Shown piece after piece: positions 32,223 to 41,524 of a DNA stretch of 64,000 nucleotides (within the stretch, counting starts at the first letter, position 1; each line of letters opens with the position of its first letter). The notes under the pieces were generated by a model. The model worked only from the letters and a program-made list of their open reading frames with translations, was not told where the DNA came from and ran no database searches. Source of the DNA: Candidatus Heimdallarchaeota archaeon. Its GTDB lineage: Archaea > Asgardarchaeota > Heimdallarchaeia > Heimdallarchaeales > Heimdallarchaeaceae. The stretch covers positions 1 through 64,000 of the forward strand of contig JAHLWR010000018.1 of assembly GCA_019057815.1 (NCBI GenBank). The letters run 5' to 3'. A program made the position numbers and the translations under genes.

Positions 32223-34985
32223 TCATAAAGTTTCTTCAATTATTCTTTTCGCTTCCTTAAGAATATCTTTTGCTTTCTCTACTTTAGGTCCCCCACCGAT
32301 AGCAATGTCTCCGTTTCCTCCACTTGAGCCACCAACTATTGCAGAGAGTTTTTTCACTATATCTGATAAACTAATTTTCAATCCTTTACTTTTTGCACCG
32401 ACAATTATCACTTTTTTCTTGTCATGAGTTACTAAAATACTTAATCCTTTTGGAATAGTTTTAACTGCTTCTGTTGCTTGAAAGATAAGTTCTTTTTGTC
32501 CACCGGAGGTGTTTCTTAGAATTACATCTACATCTTTAATTTTCTCAACGTCTACTTTATTTGTTGAAAACTGCAATTCTGCTATGTGTTTATTAAGTGA
32601 TTCAATAGTTTTCTTTTGTTGTTTCCACTCTTCAAAGAATCTTTTAACTGTTTGAGGAAGCTTTTTTGGCTCAACACTTAATATAAATGAGCTGTTTTTC
32701 AGTAGTTTCTCTTGTTGCTGAACGTATTTTATTGCAGCTTCTCCTGCTAAAATTTCCAGTCGCACAATACCATCTTGGATTCTTTCGCTACTTGTTAATT
32801 TTATCAGTCCAATGTCACTGGTATTATCCAGATGGGTTCCACCACAAGCTTCGATATCCCAATCTTTGATTATTACAAGGCGTAATGATTTCCCGGGAAC
32901 AACTCCACCTTGGTATATTGAAAATCCATAGGTTTGTTCAGCCTCATCCCTGTCTAATTCGTCTTTTATGATACTTCTATTCTCCAGAATTATTTGGTTT
33001 GCTAGATATTCTATTTTAAGGAGATCATCGAAAGAGATAGATTGGTAATGTGTTATATCTAATCTAGCTTTTTCTTCAGTTTTATCTGCGCCTGCTTGCC
33101 AAATATGTGAGCCCAATACAGTTTTAGTAGCATTATTAACTACATGAACTGCGGTATGATGACGCATTATTGCCATACGTCTGTTCGCATTAATTTTCCC
33201 TTGAATTATTGTATTTTCTTTAAGATTGCATTCCTCTTTTAGTTCATGGATGATAGAAGCTCCTTTCTTGAAAACATCAATAACTTCATGCTCTTTTCCA
33301 TTTGCACGAATTAGACCAGTGTCGTGGATTTGTCCTCCACCTGTAGGATAAAATAGTGTTTTATTGAGAATAAGATATTTTCCCTTTACAACATGAACTA
33401 TTTTAGCTTCAAATTCAGAAGCATATACATCTTCATAATACAAGGGTTCAGTTATATAATCAATGTCTCCTTCAAGGTCTTTATCACTAACTTTTTTAGC
33501 TTTTTGGGATGCTTTTTCAGATTCTTGAATCTCTTGTATACGTGTGTAGAAGTCTTCTGGTACATGAATATTAACATCATATTCTCTTGCTATTTCTTTT
33601 ACCATTAATGGGTTTATGCCTCTTGTTTGGTACAATTCTGCAAGTGTATCAAAATTAAATTGTGCTTTCTTGCTTAATAATTGGTTTACCAATCTTCGTC
33701 CTGATTTCTTAGTATCTTCATATCTTTTTGCTTCTAAATCTACTATTTTTAATATCTCATCCAAATGTTCCCCTACTCTAGGATACGATACAGAAAGAAG
33801 TTTTGTTTGAATTTCAAATATTTTAGGTATTGAAAATTCTAACTTAAAAAGTTCTTTTAAAGCTAGAATCCTTCGTAATAACACTCTTAAATTGTATCCT
33901 CCTCCTACATTGGAAGGGATAGCTCCATCAGCAATTGTAAGGGATAAAGTGCGCGCATGATCACCTATAGCGTACATAGCTTCTTGAGGACCTAGTATAG
34001 TAATCATTTCCTCATAACTCATTCCAAGCTTCTTTGCCATATTTACTCTGGCTTCTTTCAGATTTTTGACTTCTTCAACAGCTAGTAATCCAGCAAGTTT
34101 ACTATACTTAATCAGAAGTTCATGATCTGCTTTGTAACCACTTTCTTTTTGCAGATATGTTATAACTTCTGGAAATATTGCTTCATAAATAGTGGGTGTT
34201 CCTTGAGTAAACCATGAAACACGATCCAAACCCCAACCAACATCAATTACTTGCATATCGAGTTTTTTTACGACGCTATTTTCAAATCCATATGAGATGA
34301 AAACATTATTTACTAATTCAGTACCATAAGCCATAGCTTCAAGATTAGGTCCAAAGTTACCTCCTCCTACCCATATGCCCTCAGAATACGAAATATCTTC
34401 TGGTTTGAGTCCTAATTCTTCAGTAAGATATAAGAAATTTAAATCAATGCACTTATCCATCCAATATCCACCTGTTAGACGAGCAGAATTAAATGAGTGC
34501 TGCCCAAACATTACAAAACTTGTTAGGTGTCTTGCTGTTTTTCCAATGTTGTCGATATCTGAAAATTCTCCACCTGTTCTGATACAATATTGTGGTATTA
34601 CTAATGGATTTGCGGGTGGATCAATAACACCGTCCAAAACCCAAGGTTGAAATGCAGCTATAGAGGCTATTGTAAAATCCATATCTGCTCGCCAACGGGA
34701 AACAACAGGATAATCTTTAACTAGTGAATGCCCATGTTTAACGAAGAAATCTGTAAGACTCCTAATAGTTTGATCAAAATTTAGGTTTTTACCCTTCTTA
34801 TCTAGAAATTTATACCCACCAGAACATATTGTATCTCCGCAGGTTTCTTGATCAATATTTAATGTCCAGAAGTGATGATTACATGTAGGACACTGCTTTC
34901 TAATGAAGCCTTTTTCGTTGAATAATTCAACTTCATAATTTTCTCGTTGAAATCGCTTCTTCAGTTCTTCTTTCGTTAGCGACAT
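32223..34985 (-). CDS. alaS: Alanyl-tRNA synthetase, archaeal type
   Basis: A 920-residue class II synthetase for tRNA-Ala. The archaeal N-terminal zinc-like box CPTCNHHFWTLNIDQETCGD precedes the catalytic core. The editing domain has the CGGTHLDNTSDIG motif and HHTAVHVVN metal site. The C-terminal oligomerisation region ends with GGSSGGNGDIAIGGG, as in the C-Ala domain. The length is typical of archaeal forms. It is probably transcribed with or after the small ubiquitin-fold gene upstream, since only 66 bases separate them on the same strand. Confidence 0.95.
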   Translation of the reverse strand: MSLTKEELKKRFQRENYEVELFNEKGFIRKQCPTCNHHFWTLNIDQETCGDTICSGGYKFLDKKGKNLNFDQTIRSLTDFFVKHGHSLVKDYPVVSRWRADMDFTIASIAAFQPWVLDGVIDPPANPLVIPQYCIRTGGEFSDIDNIGKTARHLTSFVMFGQHSFNSARLTGGYWMDKCIDLNFLYLTEELGLKPEDISYSEGIWVGGGNFGPNLEAMAYGTELVNNVFISYGFENSVVKKLDMQVIDVGWGLDRVSWFTQGTPTIYEAIFPEVITYLQKESGYKADHELLIKYSKLAGLLAVEEVKNLKEARVNMAKKLGMSYEEMITILGPQEAMYAIGDHARTLSLTIADGAIPSNVGGGYNLRVLLRRILALKELFKLEFSIPKIFEIQTKLLSVSYPRVGEHLDEILKIVDLEAKRYEDTKKSGRRLVNQLLSKKAQFNFDTLAELYQTRGINPLMVKEIAREYDVNIHVPEDFYTRIQEIQESEKASQKAKKVSDKDLEGDIDYITEPLYYEDVYASEFEAKIVHVVKGKYLILNKTLFYPTGGGQIHDTGLIRANGKEHEVIDVFKKGASIIHELKEECNLKENTIIQGKINANRRMAIMRHHTAVHVVNNATKTVLGSHIWQAGADKTEEKARLDITHYQSISFDDLLKIEYLANQIILENRSIIKDELDRDEAEQTYGFSIYQGGVVPGKSLRLVIIKDWDIEACGGTHLDNTSDIGLIKLTSSERIQDGIVRLEILAGEAAIKYVQQQEKLLKNSSFILSVEPKKLPQTVKRFFEEWKQQKKTIESLNKHIAELQFSTNKVDVEKIKDVDVILRNTSGGQKELIFQATEAVKTIPKGLSILVTHDKKKVIIVGAKSKGLKISLSDIVKKLSAIVGGSSGGNGDIAIGGGPKVEKAKDILKEAKRIIEETL

Positions 34986-35051
34986 TGTATCTCTGAAAGC
35001 AAAAATTGACTAAAATATAAAAAGTTGTTTAACTTGTTATCTTTCATGGTT

Positions 35052-35261
35052 TTACAGAAAACCACCAGTAACCGCTGGTAAGATTAATATTTTATCCTCT
35101 GGTTTTATTATAGTTTCCAAAGAAGGAGCTATTGTTCCGTTAATTACAACAATCAGACCTTTTTCTGGTAAATCATTTTTCTTTAGTAACTCTGCTACTG
35201 TAATTTCTTGTTCTATGAAAACTGTTAGAACAACTCCTTTCTGTGAATAACTTTTTTCCAT
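35052..35261 (-). CDS. ThiS/MoaD-like ubiquitin-fold protein with C-terminal GGFL
   Basis: A 69-residue protein of the beta-grasp type. The stretches ITVAELLKKNDLPEKGLIVV and INGTIAPSLETIIKPEDKIL fit ThiS/MoaD/SAMP, and the end ILPAVTGGFL carries the diglycine. In this family the Gly-Gly is normally the last residue, needed for adenylation and transfer. Here two residues (Phe-Leu) follow, as in a precursor that must be trimmed. A Rpn11-like JAMM protease is encoded at 62790. It could act as a sulfur carrier (thiamine, molybdopterin or tRNA thiolation) or as a protein modifier. It lies between alaS and priS. Confidence 0.7.
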   Translation of the reverse strand: MEKSYSQKGVVLTVFIEQEITVAELLKKNDLPEKGLIVVINGTIAPSLETIIKPEDKILILPAVTGGFL

Positions 35262-35362
35262 ATAAGTAGATACTATAAAAAACTGATAAATGTTTTGATG
35301 GACTTACTACTTAAACGCTGGTTTTTATTTATTACATCCCCAGAGTTAGTTTTACAGTCTAT

Positions 35363-36349
35363 TTACTTTAATGCATCCCACACATTTGGTGCTGAATCTG
35401 GATAAAATGTCTTAATATCCTTAATTACAACCGCAAGTTGTCCTGTGTTTCCATGAATGGAATACGGCATGCGGCTGACTCTTCGAGTATCCATTGTAAC
35501 TTTACGATCTATTCGAGGATATCTTTTTAGGATAATTTCGTGTGACAATTTATTTCTAACTGTTTGATTGCTAGGTATAATTAAATTATATGTCTGAGCA
35601 TCGAATTCTGAGCTCGTTTTCACTCTCTGAATAATATCTTTTGCCTTTTTCTTAGCTATACCTATTTCAACAAGATTTTCTTCTGAAGAATTAAGCAAAT
35701 AGGATTTCGCAATTATAGTATAAATACGATCCCTCAGTGGTTTTGCCTCGTTAGGAATTTCTTCGATTGTTTGAGTTCTTTTTTGGTCATGAACCATCGT
35801 TAAATAATTTAAAATTGCAACTCGTTGAGCTTGATCAAAATTATTTGCGATTTTATCTTTAATCCAACCATGTACCCCTCTTCTTCCTGAAAATAACCAA
35901 GTTATATCTGTAAATCCAAAATCTTGTCTCATTGTTTCATCTATAAATAGCACTGTATCTTGGACAAGAGACCAACAATCAGTACAATATGCGTAACCTT
36001 GACAACCACAAGTTCTAACAAGATCAAAATCATTTATATCAATATCATAAATGAATTCTCGAAATTTCCACTTTATTTTCTGTATTGGAGAATACCTTGA
36101 AGGCGATTGCTCATATACAGCACCTACATAAGCGTGTTTTACAGACTTTGTAGCCATAAATTCCCTTAATTCTTTAGTGTTTTCAAAAGAAATATTTCTT
36201 ATGAATCTATCCTCTCCAACAACAAAACCGAATTCTCTATTTTTAAAATCAGATAATCCTATAAACGCCATGAATTTATCTAAAGGGAATTTTGTTCTAT
36301 AGAACTCTGAAATTATTTCTGGTGTTAATTCATCATTCATTTTTTTCAC
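35363..36349 (-). CDS. priS: DNA primase small catalytic subunit PriS
   Basis: The catalytic half of archaeal/eukaryotic primase, which starts DNA synthesis with short RNA primers. The active-site acidic motif is YDIDIND with Asp102 and Asp104, followed by the zinc-binding cluster CGCQGYAYCTDC (Cys114, 116, 122, 125) and the phosphate motif SGRRGVHGW. The 328 residues are typical. It overlaps priL by 17 bases and follows it in the dpo4-priL-priS operon on the minus strand. Start is Met1 at 36349. Confidence 0.92.
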   Translation of the reverse strand: MKKMNDELTPEIISEFYRTKFPLDKFMAFIGLSDFKNREFGFVVGEDRFIRNISFENTKELREFMATKSVKHAYVGAVYEQSPSRYSPIQKIKWKFREFIYDIDINDFDLVRTCGCQGYAYCTDCWSLVQDTVLFIDETMRQDFGFTDITWLFSGRRGVHGWIKDKIANNFDQAQRVAILNYLTMVHDQKRTQTIEEIPNEAKPLRDRIYTIIAKSYLLNSSEENLVEIGIAKKKAKDIIQRVKTSSEFDAQTYNLIIPSNQTVRNKLSHEIILKRYPRIDRKVTMDTRRVSRMPYSIHGNTGQLAVVIKDIKTFYPDSAPNVWDALK

Positions 36350-37670
36350 CAGATTGTTTTTCTTTATCTTTTGTTACATGAAATCGTTTATACGCCAGAG
36401 TGCTGTACTGAACCATATGATTAATTCTTCCACTTTTTATGGTCCAACCAGTATGAAGCTGAAAATATCTTGCACATGCAGATTGAAAACGATTATTCAC
36501 TATTATCTTAGAAATATCATCAATGGAAGAATCTATCATTTCTTCCTTTTTGTCTTTGAATCTAATTTTAATATCTTCAGAAATATCTTCTAGTTTTTTA
36601 TGAGCAAAATAGCAATAATAACCATCTATACAAGTTTTACATTTAGGAGATCTGTAGTCTATCCCTCCTCCTGTTTGACCGTATATATGCCTTATTTGGT
36701 ATCCAATGCGATTAACAAATTCATCAAAAGTTAGACCAACATTATCTACTGATGTTTGATACCAAAATTTCAGCTGTTCATCTATTGGCATACCAACTTC
36801 TTTAAGAAATGTCCCTAATTGCCAATTTTCTATATGGGCTAAGTGCCCCTTATCACGAAGAATTGTTACAAGGTCGAGAATGCAAGGAGGATAACAGTCA
36901 ACTTGAGTATAAACTTCTTTACTTCCAGTAAAACCGAAATCAGATAAGGAACCACCCATGCGTTTGGATTTCGCTAATTCTGTAATTTTTTGAGTTACAG
37001 GTTTAATTGTATCTGCTAAATTAGAATCTTCATCCACAAAAACAGCTGATTTTTTAATTACATCAGAAATCTGTTTTTCAAATTCTCTTTTGACAGTTAA
37101 CCTTATTTCAGATATCCTAACAACTGCCCACCCTTTGTAAAGAAGAGCCTTCTTAGCAGATATAACAGAGGGTATTTTATTGAATCGTATGGCTACTCTT
37201 TTGTACAAATCTCTTTTTGCTGTGCCAGAGTATCTTCTTGCTCTTCTACTAGGTACATCTGCAAGATTAAACTGTCTATAGAGATTTATTTGATAGAAAT
37301 CGTTAAGCTCTTGTATTGTCTTTACATTTTCTTCTCCATAGAGGTCTTTCAGAACATTTATTTTCTCATCGAAATTTACACTTGACATAAAACGAAATTC
37401 GAATAAATCACCCTCTACTTCTACAAGCCATCCTGAAATACGTTGATTTGTCGAAGCTGAAAGACGAAGTAGAAAGTGACCCCCAATCTCTTGTACTTTA
37501 ACTATCTCCCACTCCTCATCAGAAAAACTAGTGGGACGGTTGATTATCCAAGGATCACCCTTTATAAAACGATCAATTCTAGTATCTGCATACTCTATCC
37601 AATTTTTAACATCTACAGTAATCTCACCGGGTTCTTTGAGAACATACCAGTCAGGGAGCTCGATAGACAT
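36333..37670 (-). CDS. priL: DNA primase large subunit PriL
   Basis: The 445-residue PriL regulates primer length and contacts PriS. The C-terminal domain shows the conserved Fe-S Cys positions: CYPPCILDLV, CKTCIDGYYC and SACARYFQ. The fold before them (residues 1-230) is helical and less conserved. The gene is the middle of the dpo4-priL-priS operon, 39 bases after dpo4. Ligand Cys appear present, so an Fe-S cluster is probable. The start is ATG at 37670. Confidence 0.88.
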   Translation of the reverse strand: MSIELPDWYVLKEPGEITVDVKNWIEYADTRIDRFIKGDPWIINRPTSFSDEEWEIVKVQEIGGHFLLRLSASTNQRISGWLVEVEGDLFEFRFMSSVNFDEKINVLKDLYGEENVKTIQELNDFYQINLYRQFNLADVPSRRARRYSGTAKRDLYKRVAIRFNKIPSVISAKKALLYKGWAVVRISEIRLTVKREFEKQISDVIKKSAVFVDEDSNLADTIKPVTQKITELAKSKRMGGSLSDFGFTGSKEVYTQVDCYPPCILDLVTILRDKGHLAHIENWQLGTFLKEVGMPIDEQLKFWYQTSVDNVGLTFDEFVNRIGYQIRHIYGQTGGGIDYRSPKCKTCIDGYYCYFAHKKLEDISEDIKIRFKDKKEEMIDSSIDDISKIIVNNRFQSACARYFQLHTGWTIKSGRINHMVQYSTLAYKRFHVTKDKEKQSGEKNE

Positions 37671-37709
37671 ATTATCGTTCCTTATTTCTAATCATATCAA
37701 CACTCAAGA

Positions 37710-38852
37710 CTACTTATTAAAAAATTTCTCTAAAGTTCTTTGTTCACAAGTAATTTTTCTAATATTGGAGATTTTTACTCCTATTAGACGTATATCTGAA
37801 GGTTTTACGTCTTTATACTCGAGAAGTAATTTTTTGATTGCATAACTTACACTTCTTTCATCATTACAGTAACATGGAATTGTATGACTTCGAGTATCTG
37901 TTTTGAAACTTCTGAACCTAATTTTTAATGTAATAGTACGATATTGCATATTCTTTTTTTGAGCTGAAGAAACAATGGTTTTAATAGAATCATTTAGATA
38001 ATACCAAACATCTTTCCACTTTGTTAGTGGGTTGAAAAATGTTCTTTCATCACTAATTGATTTACAATCTCTTCGAGAGAATTTATCATCACTCATTTCT
38101 TCTGTATTATAACCATTAACTAATTTCCAAAGCCTTAACCCACTTTTTCCCCAATTATGAACAACTTTAGACAAAGATAAACTCCTCATATCTCCACAAG
38201 TGTAAACGCCTTCTTTATTAAAAAAAAACTCTGATTTTTTCCCTACCCCAGGGATAATAGATATCTTAAGAGGGGCTAAAAAATCAACAATTTCAAAAGG
38301 TTTCACAATCTTCAATCCATCCGGTTTATCCACACCAGAAGCTATTTTAGCTAATATTTTGTTAGGGGCTAGACCTATTGAGCAGGTTATTTTTTCTGAA
38401 GCATAAATATCATCTTTAAGTTCGTAAGCTAATTTTTCAGCTTCTTCATAGTCAGATACTATATCAAAAAGATCTAAATATGTTTCATCCACACCGGAAA
38501 CCTTTATTTTTGGAGAATAATAACCAATTATCTTCATAATATTTTTTGAAACCTTACTATAAAGTCCATGTGTGGATTTAACAATTCTAACTTCTGGACA
38601 AAGCTTTACAGCTTGTGATATGGGCATACCTGAATGGATTCCAAATTTTCTAGCTTCATAAGAACAAGTTGAAACTACACCTCTCTTTGTTATTGGATCT
38701 CCACCTATTATTATCGGTAATCCCTTTAACTTAGGTTGTTCTCTTATTTCGACTGAAGCAAAAAACGCATCTAAATCCATATAAAGAATTATAGAATTAA
38801 AATTGAGCTCTTTCTCAGTAACAATAGGAATAGGATTATTCTCCAATATCAT
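37710..38852 (-). CDS. dpo4: Y-family DNA polymerase IV (Dpo4/DinB)
   Basis: Translesion DNA polymerase of 380 residues. The palm motif is YMDLDAFFASVE, with the catalytic Asp pair, and SGVDETYLDLFD carries the second metal-binding acidic residues. The thumb and little-finger domains follow, and the C-terminus ends with QRTLEKFF, a PIP-box for PCNA binding (QxxLxxFF). It is the first gene of an operon with the two primase subunits, so priming and bypass of damage may be coordinated. Length and motif order are standard. Confidence 0.92.
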   Translation of the reverse strand: MILENNPIPIVTEKELNFNSIILYMDLDAFFASVEIREQPKLKGLPIIIGGDPITKRGVVSTCSYEARKFGIHSGMPISQAVKLCPEVRIVKSTHGLYSKVSKNIMKIIGYYSPKIKVSGVDETYLDLFDIVSDYEEAEKLAYELKDDIYASEKITCSIGLAPNKILAKIASGVDKPDGLKIVKPFEIVDFLAPLKISIIPGVGKKSEFFFNKEGVYTCGDMRSLSLSKVVHNWGKSGLRLWKLVNGYNTEEMSDDKFSRRDCKSISDERTFFNPLTKWKDVWYYLNDSIKTIVSSAQKKNMQYRTITLKIRFRSFKTDTRSHTIPCYCNDERSVSYAIKKLLLEYKDVKPSDIRLIGVKISNIRKITCEQRTLEKFFNK

Positions 38853-38918
38853 AGCTATAAATTAAGATTGATTTTAATATTTAAAGGTAAAAAATTAGAA
38901 GGAATTATTGAAGGAAGT

Positions 38919-40937
38919 TTATTTCCTTCTTTTCCTAACTATTATACTTGCTAAGCCAGATACTACAATAGCTGATATTATAATTATGGGGCTACTAAAT
39001 TCTATAAAATCATCTGTTGATTCAGTGAATAAAACTCCAGGAGAGGGGGTCAATAATCTGAAATCATTATTACAGTTGTCAGTATCGGTTTGAGCTGGAT
39101 CCCTTTGAAGAGAGCTAGATGGACCAGATGTTCCAGACCATGCCACTACACCTGATACACTTCCTGAACCCCAAACTACAGCGTCTCTAATTATCTCATC
39201 TGGATCATAAAGGATTAACTCATCACCAGCGTTAGCAAGTATGATTTTTGTGTAGATAAAGTCTGGAAGATCATAATCTACATCCAAATCAACCATTTCA
39301 CTTGTAAATACAGCTTCATCTCTTACAAAAAGGAGAACTTCGTCTGCCTTAATTATTGCATCAGTAGGTAAAATATAATCATCTTCTTTATCTGTAAATT
39401 GCCAGCTATCGATAGAAAGGGTAAAATCGAAATAATTATACAATTCGAAGTACTCTCCACTTGGTTCAGAAACAGCATCAAATCTAACTTCAGTTATCAA
39501 TAATTTCCAATCATCAGTATTGATGACGTTTACAGATTGGTATGTTATTATATCACTACCATCAACATCTCCTGTTACTTTTATTGTATGAATTCCATCA
39601 GAAATAGATGTAGTAGTAAAATCATATGTTACTGAACCTGTTGGGTTGCTCCATGAAGTTACTAATGATTCGTCAAAGTATAATTCACCTGATGCAAAGT
39701 CTAGCGTATTAAAGGAGATTTGAAAAGTATGGGTGCCTGAAATTATAGCTCCACTTTTAGGAGATATTATTGCTATTGGAGATAGATAACCTGAAGGTAC
39801 TTCGCTTTGATCCCAATCAAAATCAAAAATTTCTTTGAAGTAGTTTGCTACATTTGGGTTTTTAACGATAGCTCCTGCCTCTCTGTTATTCACAAAAGAA
39901 TTGTTGGACCAGTTTATACTTGAAATCTGTACTGTTTCACCATCAATTGAAATGTATTTGTTGTGATTATGCCCCAATCCCTTGAAAAACCTAACAGAAG
40001 CTCCAGCGTTGATTAATACTTCAGTGACATTTTCATTGGACACTCCAGGTTTAGGGATTAAAACTCTTACAGAAACACCTCTTAAAGCAGCATCAATTAA
40101 GTCGTTTAAAGCGTCACAGTCAAATTTAATATATTGTAGTTCAACATCTATTGTACTCTGAGCAGATTGAATAAGCTCCGAAACAAGTTCATAACTATTA
40201 TCTGGAGAGAATATCGGAGTAACTTCAGCATATTCTGTAATAGTAGTTTGTGTAAATGGATGGGTATATGTTCCACTATCTTCGGCTTGAAGATACCCTA
40301 TATGTGGTAATCCAGTATAAGGGGTAGATATCAACATATCATCAATAAAAACATTTTCATAATATGTAGCAATTAAGGTATCATTAAAAGCTAATCCCAT
40401 CTCTCTATTTGTTCTTGCCTCTGGTGATACTGGAATACTAGACGGTGCCCAATTACCTGAATAGACAAAAGCAGTCTGGCTATCAACAATCCAGAATTTT
40501 GCATGAGTAAATCTGAAAGTTGAACTTGTCCATAAAACATCTATACCTGCCATACTTAATCTATAAGCAGATTCTTCAGTATAATCATCTTCATATCCGC
40601 TAACTCTATCATGAGATAACAGAACAATCACATCGACACCTCTACCTTTAGCAGCTATTAATGCATCAACTAATGCTTCACTGGATAAAGTATATACTTC
40701 AAGATAGAATGAGGTTTTAGCATTTAATACTGAGTTATACACAACATCATAAGCTGAATCAGGACCGCTAAACATAGTTATTTTTGTGACACCGGTAAAA
40801 GTATCTGTTGTGATCTCATCGACTACTTGTTCATCAGGATGTACACTTGTATAGGCCGTAGAACTAGCAATATTGTTAGCTAAAAGTGGTATAATCAATA
40901 AAAAAGTAAGAATAAATATTTTACTGTTATATTTCAT
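38919..40937 (-). CDS. Secreted phospholipase D-like protein with a lamin-tail domain
   Basis: A 672-residue protein with a signal peptide (residues 1-28), two HKD phosphodiesterase motifs (HAKFWIVDSQ and HNKYISIDG) and an N-terminal PLD fold. Then there is a beta-rich region (about 385-465) and a lamin-tail domain (LITEVRFDAVSEPSGEYFEL), followed by a C-terminal membrane helix. Both catalytic His-x-Lys motifs are present. Family members cleave phosphodiester bonds in lipids or nucleic acids; here the extracellular location and the anchor suggest a surface nuclease or lipase. Lamin-tail domains are known from archaeal and bacterial secreted nucleases. Confidence 0.8.
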   Translation of the reverse strand: MKYNSKIFILTFLLIIPLLANNIASSTAYTSVHPDEQVVDEITTDTFTGVTKITMFSGPDSAYDVVYNSVLNAKTSFYLEVYTLSSEALVDALIAAKGRGVDVIVLLSHDRVSGYEDDYTEESAYRLSMAGIDVLWTSSTFRFTHAKFWIVDSQTAFVYSGNWAPSSIPVSPEARTNREMGLAFNDTLIATYYENVFIDDMLISTPYTGLPHIGYLQAEDSGTYTHPFTQTTITEYAEVTPIFSPDNSYELVSELIQSAQSTIDVELQYIKFDCDALNDLIDAALRGVSVRVLIPKPGVSNENVTEVLINAGASVRFFKGLGHNHNKYISIDGETVQISSINWSNNSFVNNREAGAIVKNPNVANYFKEIFDFDWDQSEVPSGYLSPIAIISPKSGAIISGTHTFQISFNTLDFASGELYFDESLVTSWSNPTGSVTYDFTTTSISDGIHTIKVTGDVDGSDIITYQSVNVINTDDWKLLITEVRFDAVSEPSGEYFELYNYFDFTLSIDSWQFTDKEDDYILPTDAIIKADEVLLFVRDEAVFTSEMVDLDVDYDLPDFIYTKIILANAGDELILYDPDEIIRDAVVWGSGSVSGVVAWSGTSGPSSSLQRDPAQTDTDNCNNDFRLLTPSPGVLFTESTDDFIEFSSPIIIISAIVVSGLASIIVRKRRK

Positions 40938-41021
40938 ATACTATAATAGGAGAATTAATATTAAATATCTGCCGGATGAACAGATTTCAGAAGAAGGTGA
41001 CTAGAAGAGTTACAATATCTA

Positions 41022-41480
41022 TTACTGTTTTTTTTCAAGAAGTTTATATACTTGTTCCACTGCATAGTGGGGGGATTGTCTCATCACAGATAGTCTTAAC
41101 AGTTTTTTGTATTGATCATAATCTTGTTCACTCAGTTGCATAAATTCTAAGATTTCGCTTTTAGATAAATTATCTATATTTGGTAGAATCAAAAGTTCCT
41201 GAGCAAATTCTAATGTAGATAGTTTTTCAGAAGATGTTCGTGTGGGGTTGCCAAACATTGTTGTTAGGTAATTAATGTCTTCTTCCGATGCACCCCAAAC
41301 ATGAATAATATGATTGCTAGTTTCAACAGCAGAAGCGATTTGTAGTTTAGGTTTTGCTAAAATAAAATAACCATCTTTCATATCTTCTTTCTTAACATCA
41401 GTCTTGTAATTCTCAGCTATTTTTTCCAAAATCTTAACAATATTTTCATCTAATGGAAGGATAAAAGTTGCTTTCATCAC
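41022..41480 (-). CDS. Unknown protein, 152 residues
   Basis: I do not recognise this family. It appears to have an alpha/beta N-terminal part (MKATFILPLDENIVKILEKIAENY, then GYFILAKPKLQIASAVE) and a helical C-terminal part with LSKSEILEFMQLSEQDYDQYKKLL. There are no Cys residues and no membrane segment. It lies 44 bases downstream of the helicase gene on the same strand and may be co-transcribed with it, so a nucleic-acid-related role is possible but unproven. Confidence 0.55.
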   Translation of the reverse strand: MMKATFILPLDENIVKILEKIAENYKTDVKKEDMKDGYFILAKPKLQIASAVETSNHIIHVWGASEEDINYLTTMFGNPTRTSSEKLSTLEFAQELLILPNIDNLSKSEILEFMQLSEQDYDQYKKLLRLSVMRQSPHYAVEQVYKLLEKKQ

Positions 41481-41524
41481 CTTATTTTTTATTAAGAGAA
41501 TAAAATTGTTTCTAAATATAAAAT

